Source: an uncultured Flavobacteriaceae bacterium
GTDB taxonomy: Bacteria; Bacteroidota; Bacteroidia; Flavobacteriales; Flavobacteriaceae
Direction: 5' to 3'
Assembly (NCBI GenBank): GCA_947493175.1
Contig: CANLQD010000002.1
Coordinates: forward strand, 186,001-250,000
Length of the DNA stretch: 64,000 nt
Positions 8,900-18,343 of this stretch are shown here, piece by piece (within the stretch, counting starts at the first letter, position 1; each line of letters opens with the position of its first letter). The notes under the pieces are model-generated. The model saw nothing but the letters and a program-made list of their open reading frames with translations, had not been told where the DNA came from and made no database searches. Made by a program: the position numbers and the translations under genes.

Positions 8900-10876
8900 A
8901 TGATATACCAGAATAAGGGGGTTTCCGAAGCCATGCAGCTAGCATTGTATAAACGGATGCTGAAACCTCGTATGATCGAGGAAAAAATGCTCATTTTGCT
9001 ACGCCAGGGTAAAATATCCAAATGGTTCAGCGGGATCGGACAGGAGGCCATCTCTGTTGGTGTTACAGCGGCCATGGAACCCGATGAGTATATCTTGCCC
9101 ATGCATCGAAATCTAGGGGTTTTCACCAGTCGTGATATTCCCTTGTGCCGGCTTTTTTCGCAATGGCAAGGCAAAGCAGGTGGATTCACCAAAGGTAGGG
9201 ACCGCAGTTTTCATTTTGGTACACAAGACTACAAGATTGTCGGCATGATTTCGCATCTAGGCCCACAACTGGGGGTGGCGGACGGAATCGCTTTGGCAAA
9301 CAAACTGCGCAATGAAAAGAAAGTAACCGCCGTATTTACGGGGGAAGGCGCCACCAGCGAGGGGGACTTTCATGAGGCTTTGAATGTTGCTTCTGTATGG
9401 CAGCTTCCTGTGCTTTTTTGTATTGAGAACAATGGGTACGGACTTTCAACCCCTACCCATGAGCAGTACCATTGCAAGCATTTGGTTGATCGGGGAGTGG
9501 GATATGGCATGGAATCCTATCAGGTAGATGGGAACAATGTTTTGGAGGTATACGGCCTAATGGATAGGCTGTGTAAAAGTGTGCGGGAAAAACCAAGGCC
9601 AATTTTATTGGAGTTCAAGACCTTTCGTATGCGTGGCCATGAAGAAGCAAGTGGTACAAAGTATGTGCCACAGGAGTTACTTGATGAATGGGCCGCCAAA
9701 GACCCATTGGAAAACTATGTAGAATTCTTGCGGAATGAAAAGATTCTTTCCGAGGAAATGGAGGTGGCCATGAAGAAAGAGATAGTACACGAAATCAATG
9801 AACACTTACAAATTTCCTTTGAGGAAAACGAGATTCAGAGCACCATAAGTAACGAATTATATGATGTATTTCAAAAATTTGTTTATGAGGGTATTACTCC
9901 TGAAAAAGAAGCAAAAAAAATGCGTTTGGTCGATGCTGTTTCGGAGGCACTGCGATTGGCGATGGAAAAGCATGGGGAATTGGTTCTCATGGGGCAGGAC
10001 ATTGCGGATTATGGGGGTGTATTCAAGATTACGGATGGATTTACAAAAGCGTTCGGAAAAGACCGTGTTCGCAATACCCCTATTTGTGAGTCTGCCATCG
10101 TTTCCGCTGCGATGGGACTTTCTATCAATGGGATGAAAGCGGTGGTTGAGATGCAATTTGCCGATTTTGTGAGTTCAGGTTTCAATCCGGTGGTCAATTA
10201 CCTGGCCAAAAGCCATTACCGATGGGGCGAAAAAGCCGATGTGGTTATTCGAATGCCCTGTGGTGGGGATGTTGGTGCGGGTCCCTTTCATTCGCAGACC
10301 AATGAGGCCTGGTTTACCAAAACACCAGGGCTTAAGGTGGTGTATCCCGCATTCCCCTATGACGCCAAGGGGCTTTTGATTACGGCCATCAACGACCCGA
10401 ACCCGGTACTGTTTTTTGAACACAAGGCACTGTACCGCAGTATCTATCAGGAGGTTCCTGAATCGTATTATACCTTGCCGTTGGGCAAAGCCGCTTTGCT
10501 AACCGAAGGAGACCATATAACGGTTGTTTCGTATGGTGCGGGCGTACATTGGGCACTAAAGACCCTAGCGGAACATCCCGGAATAAAAGCGGATCTTATT
10601 GATCTTCGTACGTTAATGCCGTTGGATGCCGATACTATCTATGAATCGGTTCAAAAAACCGGAAAAGTAATCATCCTTCAGGAAGACAGCCTATTTGGTG
10701 GTATTGCCAGCGATATTTCGGCTTTGATCATGGAAAATTGTTTTGAATATTTGGATGCACCTGTAAAACGTGTGGCTAGCTTGGAGACACCTGTTCCCTT
10801 TGCGAAAAACCTGGAAAATCAGTATTTGCCAAAAAAACGATTTGAACAGGAATTACTCGATTTGTGTGCCTACTAA
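8900..10876 (+). CDS. 2-oxoacid dehydrogenase E1, alpha and beta subunits fused (branched-chain type)
   Basis: A 658-residue fusion. Residues about 10-330 are the E1-alpha domain with the thiamine-diphosphate motif GEGATSEGDFHEALN and ENNGYGLST; residues about 345-658 are the E1-beta domain, with GQDIADYGGVFK, CESAIV and a C-terminal transketolase domain (VVSYGAGVHWAL, DLRTLMPLD). It decarboxylates 2-oxo acids and passes the acyl group to the lipoyl E2. Fused alpha-beta E1 proteins of this size are usual in Bacteroidota and are annotated as branched-chain 2-oxoacid dehydrogenase. E2 and E3 genes are not in the window, so substrate choice is inferred from family resemblance. Confidence 0.92.
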   Translation: MIYQNKGVSEAMQLALYKRMLKPRMIEEKMLILLRQGKISKWFSGIGQEAISVGVTAAMEPDEYILPMHRNLGVFTSRDIPLCRLFSQWQGKAGGFTKGRDRSFHFGTQDYKIVGMISHLGPQLGVADGIALANKLRNEKKVTAVFTGEGATSEGDFHEALNVASVWQLPVLFCIENNGYGLSTPTHEQYHCKHLVDRGVGYGMESYQVDGNNVLEVYGLMDRLCKSVREKPRPILLEFKTFRMRGHEEASGTKYVPQELLDEWAAKDPLENYVEFLRNEKILSEEMEVAMKKEIVHEINEHLQISFEENEIQSTISNELYDVFQKFVYEGITPEKEAKKMRLVDAVSEALRLAMEKHGELVLMGQDIADYGGVFKITDGFTKAFGKDRVRNTPICESAIVSAAMGLSINGMKAVVEMQFADFVSSGFNPVVNYLAKSHYRWGEKADVVIRMPCGGDVGAGPFHSQTNEAWFTKTPGLKVVYPAFPYDAKGLLITAINDPNPVLFFEHKALYRSIYQEVPESYYTLPLGKAALLTEGDHITVVSYGAGVHWALKTLAEHPGIKADLIDLRTLMPLDADTIYESVQKTGKVIILQEDSLFGGIASDISALIMENCFEYLDAPVKRVASLETPVPFAKNLENQYLPKKRFEQELLDLCAY

Positions 10877-10956
10877 CAAAAAGGGTCGTTTATTTCGGGA
10901 ATGGGGCAACTATTTTCCCAAATTCCATTTTATTTTGCAACGGATTAACAACATTT

Positions 10957-10990
10957 AACGTTATCCGGAAGTCATTCCGGGAAAGACGTT
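10957..10990. repeat. Nested inverted repeat between E1 and the lipocalin-like gene
   Basis: CCGGAA (10965-10970) and TTCCGG (10975-10980) form a perfect six-pair stem with loop GTCA, enclosed by AACGT/ACGTT. No T-run follows, so it is not a classical terminator; it may be an mRNA-stabilising hairpin or an operator for the lipoprotein pair downstream. Confidence 0.45.
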
Positions 10991-11021
10991 CGTATATACA
11001 AAAACCCAAAAACAAAGAAAT

Positions 11022-11498
11022 ATGAATAAACCTATGATGTTACTCTTTGCTATTGCCCTGTTGGCAAGCTCTTGTTCCGTATCCAAAGCAGCTCGAGAGC
11101 AGCGAAATCTGCTTAGTGGCACATGGACGCTCAACGACATTTCCTATGAGAATAGTACGGGGAGTTTTCAAGCAACGATTTTTAACGATGCCAAGGATAT
11201 CTGTTTCGAAGGAAGCGATTGGTTTTTTCGGGACAACAATAGTACCGGTCGGTATACGATTAACGGTTCTTCCTTATGTTCCGGAGGTGACCGTTATATG
11301 CGATGGTCGGTGGTCGATGGCAATCCCAACCAGCTACAGTTCAAGCGAATTGACGAAAAGAACAAAGACATTTCGGGTGGTTTGGGGTATCGGTTGAACA
11401 TTACCTCCTTAACAGCCAATGAAATGACCTTAAAATCAAACAGTACCGTTGGTGCCGATAGGGTAACCATCGTTTATCAATTCACCAAAAAACAATAA
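11022..11498 (+). CDS. Lipocalin-like lipoprotein
   Basis: A 158-residue protein with a lipoprotein signal (LFAIALLASSCS, lipidated Cys at about residue 18), so it should sit in the envelope. The mature part begins with the lipocalin-type LLSGTWTLNDISYE and runs as alternating strands to IVYQFTKKQ, as in small lipocalin-like domains of Bacteroidota. It lies five bases upstream of the OmpA-like lipoprotein and is probably co-transcribed with it. The ligand is unknown. Confidence 0.8.
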   Translation: MNKPMMLLFAIALLASSCSVSKAAREQRNLLSGTWTLNDISYENSTGSFQATIFNDAKDICFEGSDWFFRDNNSTGRYTINGSSLCSGGDRYMRWSVVDGNPNQLQFKRIDEKNKDISGGLGYRLNITSLTANEMTLKSNSTVGADRVTIVYQFTKKQ

Positions 11499-11503
11499 CA
11501 AAC

Positions 11504-12199
11504 ATGAAGAAACGACTTATAAAATCGGTATACATCGTAATGGCGGCCTCCATGATCTTAGGCTGTAAAACCGTTCAAAACGCCAATAAAACGCAAAAAG
11601 GTGCCGTTATAGGTGCTACGGGTGGCGCAGTTATCGGAGGTGTCATCGGGAACAATGTAGGTAAGGGCAATACGGCCTTGGGAGCCATTATCGGTGCCGT
11701 CGTAGGCGGTGCGGCAGGCGGGTATATTGGAAATCGAATGGACCGACAGGCGGAGCGTATTGAGGAAGAGATTCCAGGTGCAGAGGTTACCCGAGTGGGG
11801 GAAGGGATCAATGTGACCTTTACCGAAGATGCAGGGGTGTACTTTGATACCAACAAATCAAATGTAAAAGGTACTTCTGCCACTACTTTGGACAAATTGG
11901 CCGGTATTTTTCAGGAGTACCCCCATTCCTATATTTTGGTGGAAGGACACACTGATAGTGCCGGGCCCGAGGAATATAACATGAACCTATCCAAACAACG
12001 GGCCGAGTCGGTAACCGATTATTTGGTGGCCAGAGGAATCTCCAAAGGGCGGTTCACCACCAAATGGTACGGAGAAAATCAGCCAAAGGCCGATAATGCC
12101 ACGTCGGAAGGAAAAGCACAGAATCGACGCGTAGAATTGGCCATTGTAGCCGACGACGAGTTGAAAGAAGAGGCAAGGGAAAAAACAGGTGGAAGATAA
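11504..12199 (+). CDS. OmpA-family lipoprotein with glycine-zipper segment
   Basis: A 231-residue protein with a lipobox (MILGCK) at its N-terminus. It then has a glycine-zipper segment rich in GAVIGGVIG-type repeats (about residues 30-75) and a C-terminal OmpA/MotB peptidoglycan-binding domain with VEGHTDSAGPEEYN and LSKQRAESVTDYL. Such proteins anchor the outer membrane to peptidoglycan. It follows the lipocalin-like gene at five bases and is followed by a terminator at 12302. Confidence 0.92.
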   Translation: MKKRLIKSVYIVMAASMILGCKTVQNANKTQKGAVIGATGGAVIGGVIGNNVGKGNTALGAIIGAVVGGAAGGYIGNRMDRQAERIEEEIPGAEVTRVGEGINVTFTEDAGVYFDTNKSNVKGTSATTLDKLAGIFQEYPHSYILVEGHTDSAGPEEYNMNLSKQRAESVTDYLVARGISKGRFTTKWYGENQPKADNATSEGKAQNRRVELAIVADDELKEEAREKTGGR

Positions 12200-12301
12200 G
12201 TGAGGCAAACAGCAATCGGTGTGCACCGCAGCGCGGGGTATTGTCCTTCTTGCATCATTAATTACCATTGGCTGGGAAAGGAGTAAAACCAACCCATATA
12301 A

Positions 12302-12331
12302 AATCCCGACTATCAAGGTCGGGATTTTTTT
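12302..12331 (+). terminator. Rho-independent terminator
   Basis: A perfect nine-pair stem AATCCCGAC (12302-12310) / GTCGGGATT (12318-12326) with a seven-base loop runs into a T-tract (12325-12331). It lies about 100 bases after the OmpA-like gene and separates it from the biosynthetic cluster. Confidence 0.9.
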
Positions 12332-12529
12332 ATGAGATTCTGATTTTCAAAATACTAGGTGGTGAAATTTGGTAATTGAAGTGTTGCATTCGTAGAAAAT
12401 ATTGGTAAGGCCTTACGACAAAAGGGGTGGTTGAATCAATAAAGACCGATGTCATTTGGTGTTTGGTATTTGGAATTTTAATACCCGTGGGGCTTGCCCA
12501 AAGGTAGTTTAGGTAGTATCTTCACTCTA

Positions 12530-13663
12530 ATGAATTGCTATGATGTCATTATCGTCGGTGGCGGCCTTGCCGGCCTTACCGCTTCCATTCATTTAGCTCG
12601 GGAAGGCCTCTCTGTACGTCTTTTTGAAAGGCAGGGGTATCCCCATCACAAAGTATGCGGGGAGTATGTCTCGAACGAAGTTGAGCCCTATCTTCAAAAG
12701 CTTGGAGTACCGCTAAATACCATTCCAACAAAAGCGATCGATACCTTACAATTAAGTACGGTAAAAGGGCAAATGGTGGAGTTAAAGCTCCCTTTGGGAG
12801 GGATGGGTGTGAGTCGTTTTGCGTTGGATTATCTATTGTACCAAAGGGCAAAAGAGGTGGGGGTGCAGGTAGATTTTCAGACCGTCACGTCGGTCGACTA
12901 TCAAGATCGGCAGCATGTTTTCGAAGTAGCGATTTCCGGTACGGGTACTTGCCAGGCGACGATGGTTATTGGCGCTTATGGAAAACGAGGTCAGTTGGAT
13001 AAACGATTTAAACGGGATTTTATTCAGAAAAAGTCGAGCTGGTTGGGGGTAAAAGCGCACTACGAACTGGCTGATTTTCCCGATAAGGTAGTGGCGTTGC
13101 ATAATTTTGATGGTGGATATGGCGGGCTCTCCAAAACAGAAACGGACGCGGTCAATTTTTGCTATTTAGCGTCGTATGAGACATTTAAGCGCTGTAAGGA
13201 TATGACCGAATTTCAAGCAAATGTAGTGTCGAAAAATCCATTTTTGGCTTCATTTTTAGCAAAGGCCAAACCGCTCTTTGAGCAGCCCTTGACCATTGCT
13301 CAAATTTCATTTGAACCGAAGAAAACGGTAGAACACCATATATTGATGTGCGGTGATGCCGCAGGGCTCATCCATCCCTTATGTGGTAATGGTATGGCAA
13401 TGGCCATCCATAGTGCCAAGATAGCTTCGGAATTGGTGATATCCTATTTTAACAATGCCATAAAAGACCGAGCGACCATGGAAAATGAATATACATCCGA
13501 ATGGCGCAAGCATTTTGGACATCGGCTTCAGATGGGTAGGCATTTGCAAACCTTGTTGTTGAACCGATCGCTTTCCCGTGCCGCCATGGCGACCGTAGCA
13601 AAGTCTTCTTGGTTGCTGCAGAAAGTGGTGCAACAAACACATGGAAAACCAATTGTATGCTAG
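12530..13663 (+). CDS. FAD-dependent oxidoreductase (geranylgeranyl-reductase/hydroxylase-like), first gene of the polyketide cluster
   Basis: The ATG at 12530 is preferred over the longer TTG frame from 12494 because it immediately precedes the Rossmann segment YDVIIVGGGLAGL. The protein (377 residues) has the GxGxxG dinucleotide-binding motif, a FERQGYPHHKVCGEY segment typical of flavoprotein reductases/monooxygenases and the second FAD contact MCGDAAGLIHPLCGNGM. It probably hydroxylates or oxidises the polyketide ring, as flavoproteins do in characterised phenolic-lipid clusters such as srs of Streptomyces. It overlaps the methyltransferase start by seven bases. The reaction is inferred from context. 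Confidence 0.85.
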   Translation: MNCYDVIIVGGGLAGLTASIHLAREGLSVRLFERQGYPHHKVCGEYVSNEVEPYLQKLGVPLNTIPTKAIDTLQLSTVKGQMVELKLPLGGMGVSRFALDYLLYQRAKEVGVQVDFQTVTSVDYQDRQHVFEVAISGTGTCQATMVIGAYGKRGQLDKRFKRDFIQKKSSWLGVKAHYELADFPDKVVALHNFDGGYGGLSKTETDAVNFCYLASYETFKRCKDMTEFQANVVSKNPFLASFLAKAKPLFEQPLTIAQISFEPKKTVEHHILMCGDAAGLIHPLCGNGMAMAIHSAKIASELVISYFNNAIKDRATMENEYTSEWRKHFGHRLQMGRHLQTLLLNRSLSRAAMATVAKSSWLLQKVVQQTHGKPIVC

Positions 13664-14376
13664 CAAGTTTAAAAGTTCGAAGTACCGAGCCGGAGCTGAT
13701 GGATGATTTCAAAGGAGGTATACAGTCCCTGAAACTGGTTTTAAACGACATTAACAGGGTGAACCGCATTTTGGGCGGCAATGCCATTACGGTCAACAGT
13801 GTAGCCCGTTTAATGAAACGGCATCCCCGTGAACACTATACCCTTATCGATGTGGGTTGTGCCGATGGCACGATGCTACGAGCGATTGCCCGTTATTGCC
13901 GAAAAAAGAACATTAAAGCCAGCTTTATAGGTGTTGATTTGAGCCGGAACGCCTTACAGATTGCTGAGGAGGCTTCCAGGGACTTTCCCGAGATACGCTA
14001 TTTGGAACAAGACGTGTTGCAGACATCGAAAGTAGCATTGAATTGCGATATTTTGATTACCACCCTAATGACCCATCATTTCACCAATGCGCAATTGGAA
14101 TTATTTTTGGCGCAATTCGCCCGTTTGGCCGATATTGCGGTAGTTAACAATGATCTGCATCGCAGTCGTCTGGCTTTTTACCTGTTTAAAGCATTCAGCA
14201 CAGTATTTATTAGGACCGAGACGGCAAAAATAGACGGACTCATATCAATACGAAAAGGCTTTAAAAGGCGAGACTTGTTGGCCTTGGCCAATAAGCTACC
14301 CCAAATGAAACATGACATTCGATGGAAATGGGCCTTTCGTTATGTATGGATTATGCAACCCAAGCGACCTAATTGA
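13657..14376 (+). CDS. SAM-dependent methyltransferase of the polyketide cluster
   Basis: The ATG at 13657, inside the last codons of the oxidoreductase gene, gives a 239-residue class I methyltransferase; a longer frame from 13609 would overlap much more. The SAM-binding motif I LIDVGCADGTMLRAIA and the following FIGVDLSRNALQIA (acidic residue that binds the ribose) are clear, with a post-I segment ILITTLMTHHF. It most likely methylates the polyketide product on O or C. The stop overlaps the region of the polyketide synthase start, so the three genes are translationally coupled. Confidence 0.87.
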   Translation: MLASLKVRSTEPELMDDFKGGIQSLKLVLNDINRVNRILGGNAITVNSVARLMKRHPREHYTLIDVGCADGTMLRAIARYCRKKNIKASFIGVDLSRNALQIAEEASRDFPEIRYLEQDVLQTSKVALNCDILITTLMTHHFTNAQLELFLAQFARLADIAVVNNDLHRSRLAFYLFKAFSTVFIRTETAKIDGLISIRKGFKRRDLLALANKLPQMKHDIRWKWAFRYVWIMQPKRPN

Positions 14377-14378
14377 CT

Positions 14379-15434
14379 ATGAACGATATACGCATTGCCC
14401 AAGTTGCCAAGCAACTACCAAAATACAGTCGCGAAACAAAGGAGATTCTCCCTTTTGTAGAACTGTGGTTGGGCGGGCAGGAATCCCGGTTCCGGCGAAA
14501 AGTGATGAAGATTTTTGAAGGGGCGGCCGTAGATAAGCGCTATAGTATTATGCATCCCGAAGAGGTTTTTACCGCCACTTCTTTTGAGGAAAAGAATACC
14601 ATTTATATCCGTGAAGTAAAACTGTTGGGAACCCAGGTGCTGCATAAGGCATTGCGACGGGCCGATTGGGATCCTGCATCCCTGGATTATATTATTACCG
14701 TAAGCTGTACAGGTATTATGATACCTTCGTTGGATGCATACTTGATCGATGCTGTAGGATTACGGCAAGATGTGGTTCGCCTTCCGGTTACCGAAATGGG
14801 GTGTGCCGCCGGTATCTCCGGACTAATTTACGCACAGAACTTTTTAAAGGCCAATCCAGGAAAAAGGGCGGCTGTAGTGGCGGTGGAAAGCCCCACTGCG
14901 ACTTTTCAACTCAACGATTATTCCATGGCCAATATGGTGAGTGCCGCTATCTTTGGCGATGGGGCCGCTTGTGTGCTTCTCTCTTCCGAAGAGGAAGCGG
15001 TAGGACCGCGAATTCTGGGCAGTGAGATGTATCATTTTGCGGATTCTACCCATTTAATGGGTTTCGATCTTACAAATTTTGGCCTAAAGATGATATTGGA
15101 CCCCGGAGTGCCTCAAGCGATTTCGGACCATTTTCCGAATATTGTGCATCCATTTTTAGCACGGCATGACACTACTATAGAAGCAGTAGATCATTTGGTT
15201 TTTCATCCAGGAGGAAAAAAAATCGTACAAACGGTGGAAACGCTTTTTGGAAAATTAGGGAAGGATATTGATGATACTCGGGAAACGTTGCGTTTGTACG
15301 GAAATATGAGCAGTGCAACCGTCCTATATGTGCTAGAACGTTTTATGAAGAAAGATTTGCCAAAAGGTGCCCAAGGGCTTATGCTTAGTTTCGGGCCCGG
15401 CTTTTCAGCGCAAAGGATATTACTGGAGTGGTAG
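14379..15434 (+). CDS. Type III polyketide synthase (chalcone/stilbene synthase family)
   Basis: The ATG at 14379 (two bases after the methyltransferase stop) gives 351 residues; a TTG six bases earlier would also work. The catalytic triad is complete: Cys142 in TEMGCAAGI, His276 in VFHPGGKK and Asn309 in YGNMSSATV, and the C-terminal GFGPGFS-like loop is present as SFGPGFSAQ. Type III synthases extend an acyl starter with malonyl-CoA and cyclise it to pyrones, resorcinols or phloroglucinols. The dedicated carrier protein and fatty-acid enzymes downstream suggest a fatty acyl starter. The exact ring product cannot be read from the sequence. Confidence 0.95.
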   Translation: MNDIRIAQVAKQLPKYSRETKEILPFVELWLGGQESRFRRKVMKIFEGAAVDKRYSIMHPEEVFTATSFEEKNTIYIREVKLLGTQVLHKALRRADWDPASLDYIITVSCTGIMIPSLDAYLIDAVGLRQDVVRLPVTEMGCAAGISGLIYAQNFLKANPGKRAAVVAVESPTATFQLNDYSMANMVSAAIFGDGAACVLLSSEEEAVGPRILGSEMYHFADSTHLMGFDLTNFGLKMILDPGVPQAISDHFPNIVHPFLARHDTTIEAVDHLVFHPGGKKIVQTVETLFGKLGKDIDDTRETLRLYGNMSSATVLYVLERFMKKDLPKGAQGLMLSFGPGFSAQRILLEW

Positions 15435-15454
15435 AAGGAGGGAAGCTGAAGGGG

Positions 15455-15545
15455 GTAAATACAAACTTAAACTAGAAACAAATTCAAATACGGATTCCTG
15501 TTGCAAGATGGGAGAGGAGAGACAGAGGTCAGGAGACGGAAGTAT
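15455..15545 (+). repeat. Short degenerate copy of the CAAATTCAAATAC repeat
   Basis: The spacer between the polyketide synthase and the reductase carries a worn copy of the dispersed repeat seen at 22.2 and 24.6 kb: an ACAAATTCAAATACGG tract followed by GGAGACGGAAGT. No gene is seen in this 200-base spacer, and the promoter of the downstream half of the cluster may lie here. Confidence 0.45.
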
Positions 15546-15633
15546 GATCTAGTCTTAAGGCCGAACATTCTAAACACAATGGGTTTGGGTGGTCTTAAGA
15601 GGATGCTGTATTTTATGGTAAACATCAGGTAAC

Positions 15634-16428
15634 ATGCGGGAAAGTAATCACGAAAACAAGGTCGCGCTCATTTTAGGGGGTAGTAGTGGGTTGGGGCTGG
15701 CCACGGCTAAAAAGTTGGCGTCACGTGGGTATGGAATCGTGATAGTTCATCGTGATAGAAGAGCTGATTCAGAGAAAATTAAAATAGATTTTCAAGAAAT
15801 TACTTCAAACACCTTTTTATTTAAAACGTTTAATGTAGACGCGGTAAATGCAGTCAAAAGGGAGTTGGTGATTAAAGAATTAACAGCCGTTTTGGGTCCT
15901 GAGCTGAAAATCGATGTATTGGTACATAGTTTGGCAAAAGGAAACCTAAGGCCCATGTACGCTACAGATGGGAATGTGTTGCATGAGCAGGATTTTCAGC
16001 TAACGATCCAAGCAATGGCATTGAGTCTGTACGATTGGACCAAAACCCTGTTCGAAGCGGGGCTCTTTGCAGCCGATACGCGCATCGTTTCCTTCACCAG
16101 TGAAGGGAATACGAAAGCTTGGGTCAATTATGGGGCGGTCTCTGCTGCAAAAGCCACGTTGGAGGCAATTACCCGAAACATCGCGTTGGAGTTCGCACCG
16201 CTGGGAATCAAGGCGAATTGTATTCAAGCCGGTGTTACCGATACCGTTTCCTTTCGTAGAATTCCCGGCCACAAAAAGCTTCGGCAAAATGCGTTGGAGC
16301 GAAATCCCCATAAACGGCTCACAACCCCGGAAGATGTAGCCAATGCTGTTTATTTATTGACAACCGATGAGGCTAAATGGATTACCGGAACAGTGGTGAA
16401 GGTAGATGGCGGGGAGAGCCTGCGCTAG
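15634..16428 (+). CDS. Short-chain dehydrogenase, FabL-like enoyl-ACP reductase
   Basis: A 264-residue SDR. The NAD(P) motif GGSSGLG is at residues 15-21 and the catalytic pair is Tyr166 and Lys173, spaced Tyr-(x)6-Lys as in enoyl-ACP reductases of the FabI/FabL kind rather than the Tyr-(x)3-Lys of FabG. The segment DVLVHSLAKG also resembles the enoyl-reductase LVHS motif. It would reduce enoyl chains on the carrier protein encoded four genes downstream. No ketoreductase lies in the cluster; FabG from primary metabolism may supply that step. Confidence 0.78.
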   Translation: MRESNHENKVALILGGSSGLGLATAKKLASRGYGIVIVHRDRRADSEKIKIDFQEITSNTFLFKTFNVDAVNAVKRELVIKELTAVLGPELKIDVLVHSLAKGNLRPMYATDGNVLHEQDFQLTIQAMALSLYDWTKTLFEAGLFAADTRIVSFTSEGNTKAWVNYGAVSAAKATLEAITRNIALEFAPLGIKANCIQAGVTDTVSFRRIPGHKKLRQNALERNPHKRLTTPEDVANAVYLLTTDEAKWITGTVVKVDGGESLR

Positions 16429-16541
16429 TTTAACAGGTGTTGAAAGCCTTGTGTCAATCTAATTTATCAGATATGAATCTATTCTGTATTATCTTATCAT
16501 TAAGATAGTTGTGATGCTTAACTGAAGCGATAGTTTATAAT

Positions 16542-16991
16542 ATGAATTTTCAAGATATCTTAGCAAACCTTCCTTATGCAAAGCCGTTTTTATTTGTAGA
16601 TGAGTTAGTAGACCTGAATGAAGAAGGAGCTGAAGGTTTATTTACATTTCGAAAGAATTCCGATTTTTATCAAGGTCATTTTAAGGGACACCCGGTGACC
16701 CCTGGGGTGCTTTTAACGGAATGTTGTGCACAGATAGGGCTGGTTTGCCTGGGTATTTATCTACTTCAACAGCAGCAAGTGTTTATTTCGGGACTACAAA
16801 TTGGCATGAGCAGTTCTGAAATGGACTTCCTTCTGCCTGTCTACCCAGGTGAAAGGGTTCGTGTAATCTCCGAAAAGAGCTATTTTCGATTTAACAAACT
16901 AAAATGCAAGGTAAAGATGTATAATGAATCCGGGGCTTTGGTCTGTAAAGGGGTATTGTCAGGAATGATAAAAGCAATGGGGGATGAGTAG
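16542..16991 (+). CDS. FabZ-like 3-hydroxyacyl-ACP dehydratase
   Basis: A 149-residue hot-dog-fold protein. The FabZ signature is visible as QGHFKGHPVTPGVLLTE, giving catalytic His46 and Glu60 in the usual spacing. It would dehydrate 3-hydroxyacyl chains bound to the cluster's carrier protein. It overlaps the ketosynthase gene by eight bases, which indicates coupled translation. The sequence is a little divergent from housekeeping FabZ, in keeping with a specialised pathway. Confidence 0.87.
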   Translation: MNFQDILANLPYAKPFLFVDELVDLNEEGAEGLFTFRKNSDFYQGHFKGHPVTPGVLLTECCAQIGLVCLGIYLLQQQQVFISGLQIGMSSSEMDFLLPVYPGERVRVISEKSYFRFNKLKCKVKMYNESGALVCKGVLSGMIKAMGDE

Positions 16992-18258
16992 TAGGGTCGT
17001 AGTTACTGGGCTTGGGGTTTGTGCGCCCAATGGGGTCGGGTTAGAGGCTTTTACCACTTCTTTGCAACAAGGTATCAGTGGTATCCGATTTCAACCCAAG
17101 CTGAAGCAACTGCAGTTTTCCTGTCAGATTGCGGGGGAACCCTTGATCAAGGATAATCTCCTGCAACGTTATTTTACGCCTTTGCAACTTCGCGGACTTA
17201 ATGCTAGCGGCTTGGTCTATGGGGTTATTGCAGGCACCGATGCCTGGAAGAATGCAGGCTTGCCGATTTCGCCTAAAGAGCATCCAGATTGGGACAGTGG
17301 CATCATTTTCGGAACCGGGATACTGGGGGCCGATAAGTTTCGTGAATCCATATACGCCATAGATGAGGGGAATGTGCGGCGTTTGGGCAGTACTTCGGTC
17401 ATGCAGGTAATGGCCAGCGGCATCAGTGCGTATTTAGGCGGTATGTTGGGTGTGGGAAATCAAGTGACCACGAATTCTTCGGCCTGCACCACCGGAACCG
17501 AAGGTGTTTTAATGGCGTATGAACGCATTAAGTCAGGAAAGGCAAGTCGTATGTTGACAGGAAGTTGCAGTGATAGCGGGCCCTATATATGGGCCGGTTT
17601 CGATAGCATGCGTATTCTTCCCAGAAACTATAACGATAACCCCTCCAAGGCCAGTCGGCCTATGAGTGCTACGGCCACCGGTTTTGTTCCCGGGAGTGGG
17701 GCAGGGGCACTGGTCCTGGAGTCCCTGGAAAGCGCATTGGACCGCGGGGCCCATATCTATGCGGAGGTATTAGGTGGTGCAGTGAACAGTGGAGGGCACC
17801 GTGGTGAAGGGAGTATGACGGCCCCCAATAGCGAATCGGTCGTTCGGTGCATACAGGAGGCGACCTGGGATGCCGGTCTGCATGTAACCGATATCGACAC
17901 CGTTAATGGTCACTTAACGGCCACCAGCAAAGACCCCTTAGAAATTCGAAACTGGAGCAATGCCCTGGCGGGTTCGGGTACCGACTTTCCTTTTGTGAAC
18001 TCTTTTAAAGGGCTTTTTGGCCATTGTTTGGCGGCAGCCGGCAGTATTGAATGTGTTGCTTCCGTTTTGCAAATTGAAAAGGGACAGGTTTTTGGAAACA
18101 AGAACTGCGAAGACCCGCATCCTGAAATCACCGATCTGGTACATCCGTCGAGAATTCCGCAAAAAACAATACTACATCAGCCTAAATTTTTGGCGAAAGC
18201 AAGTTTTGGCTTTGGAGATGTCAACGCTTGTGTTATTTTTAGCGCGTTTAACGACTAA
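16984..18258 (+). CDS. Beta-ketoacyl-ACP synthase (KAS II/FabF-like)
   Basis: A 424-residue ketosynthase. Nucleophile Cys168 lies in NSSACTTGT, and the two histidines are His310 (VNGHLTATSKD, a departure from the usual HGTGT) and His347 (FGHCLAAAG), with Lys342 in SFKG. The catalytic set is therefore complete although two motifs are unusual, as seen in ketosynthases of specialised pathways. It presumably elongates the acyl starter for the type III synthase. It overlaps the dehydratase and is followed by the carrier protein after 85 bases. Confidence 0.9.
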   Translation: MSSRVVVTGLGVCAPNGVGLEAFTTSLQQGISGIRFQPKLKQLQFSCQIAGEPLIKDNLLQRYFTPLQLRGLNASGLVYGVIAGTDAWKNAGLPISPKEHPDWDSGIIFGTGILGADKFRESIYAIDEGNVRRLGSTSVMQVMASGISAYLGGMLGVGNQVTTNSSACTTGTEGVLMAYERIKSGKASRMLTGSCSDSGPYIWAGFDSMRILPRNYNDNPSKASRPMSATATGFVPGSGAGALVLESLESALDRGAHIYAEVLGGAVNSGGHRGEGSMTAPNSESVVRCIQEATWDAGLHVTDIDTVNGHLTATSKDPLEIRNWSNALAGSGTDFPFVNSFKGLFGHCLAAAGSIECVASVLQIEKGQVFGNKNCEDPHPEITDLVHPSRIPQKTILHQPKFLAKASFGFGDVNACVIFSAFND

Positions 18259-18343
18259 GAAAAAATTCCGTCAAAAAGGAACCCGCCATCTTTTGAAGCG
18301 CCCTTCAAGATGGTCACGGTTGTCGGAATCCATAAATTGATGT

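Noticed and set aside
12494..12529. Upstream TTG start for the FAD oxidoreductase
   Set aside because: The extra 12 residues are not part of the Rossmann fold, and an ATG stands exactly before it.
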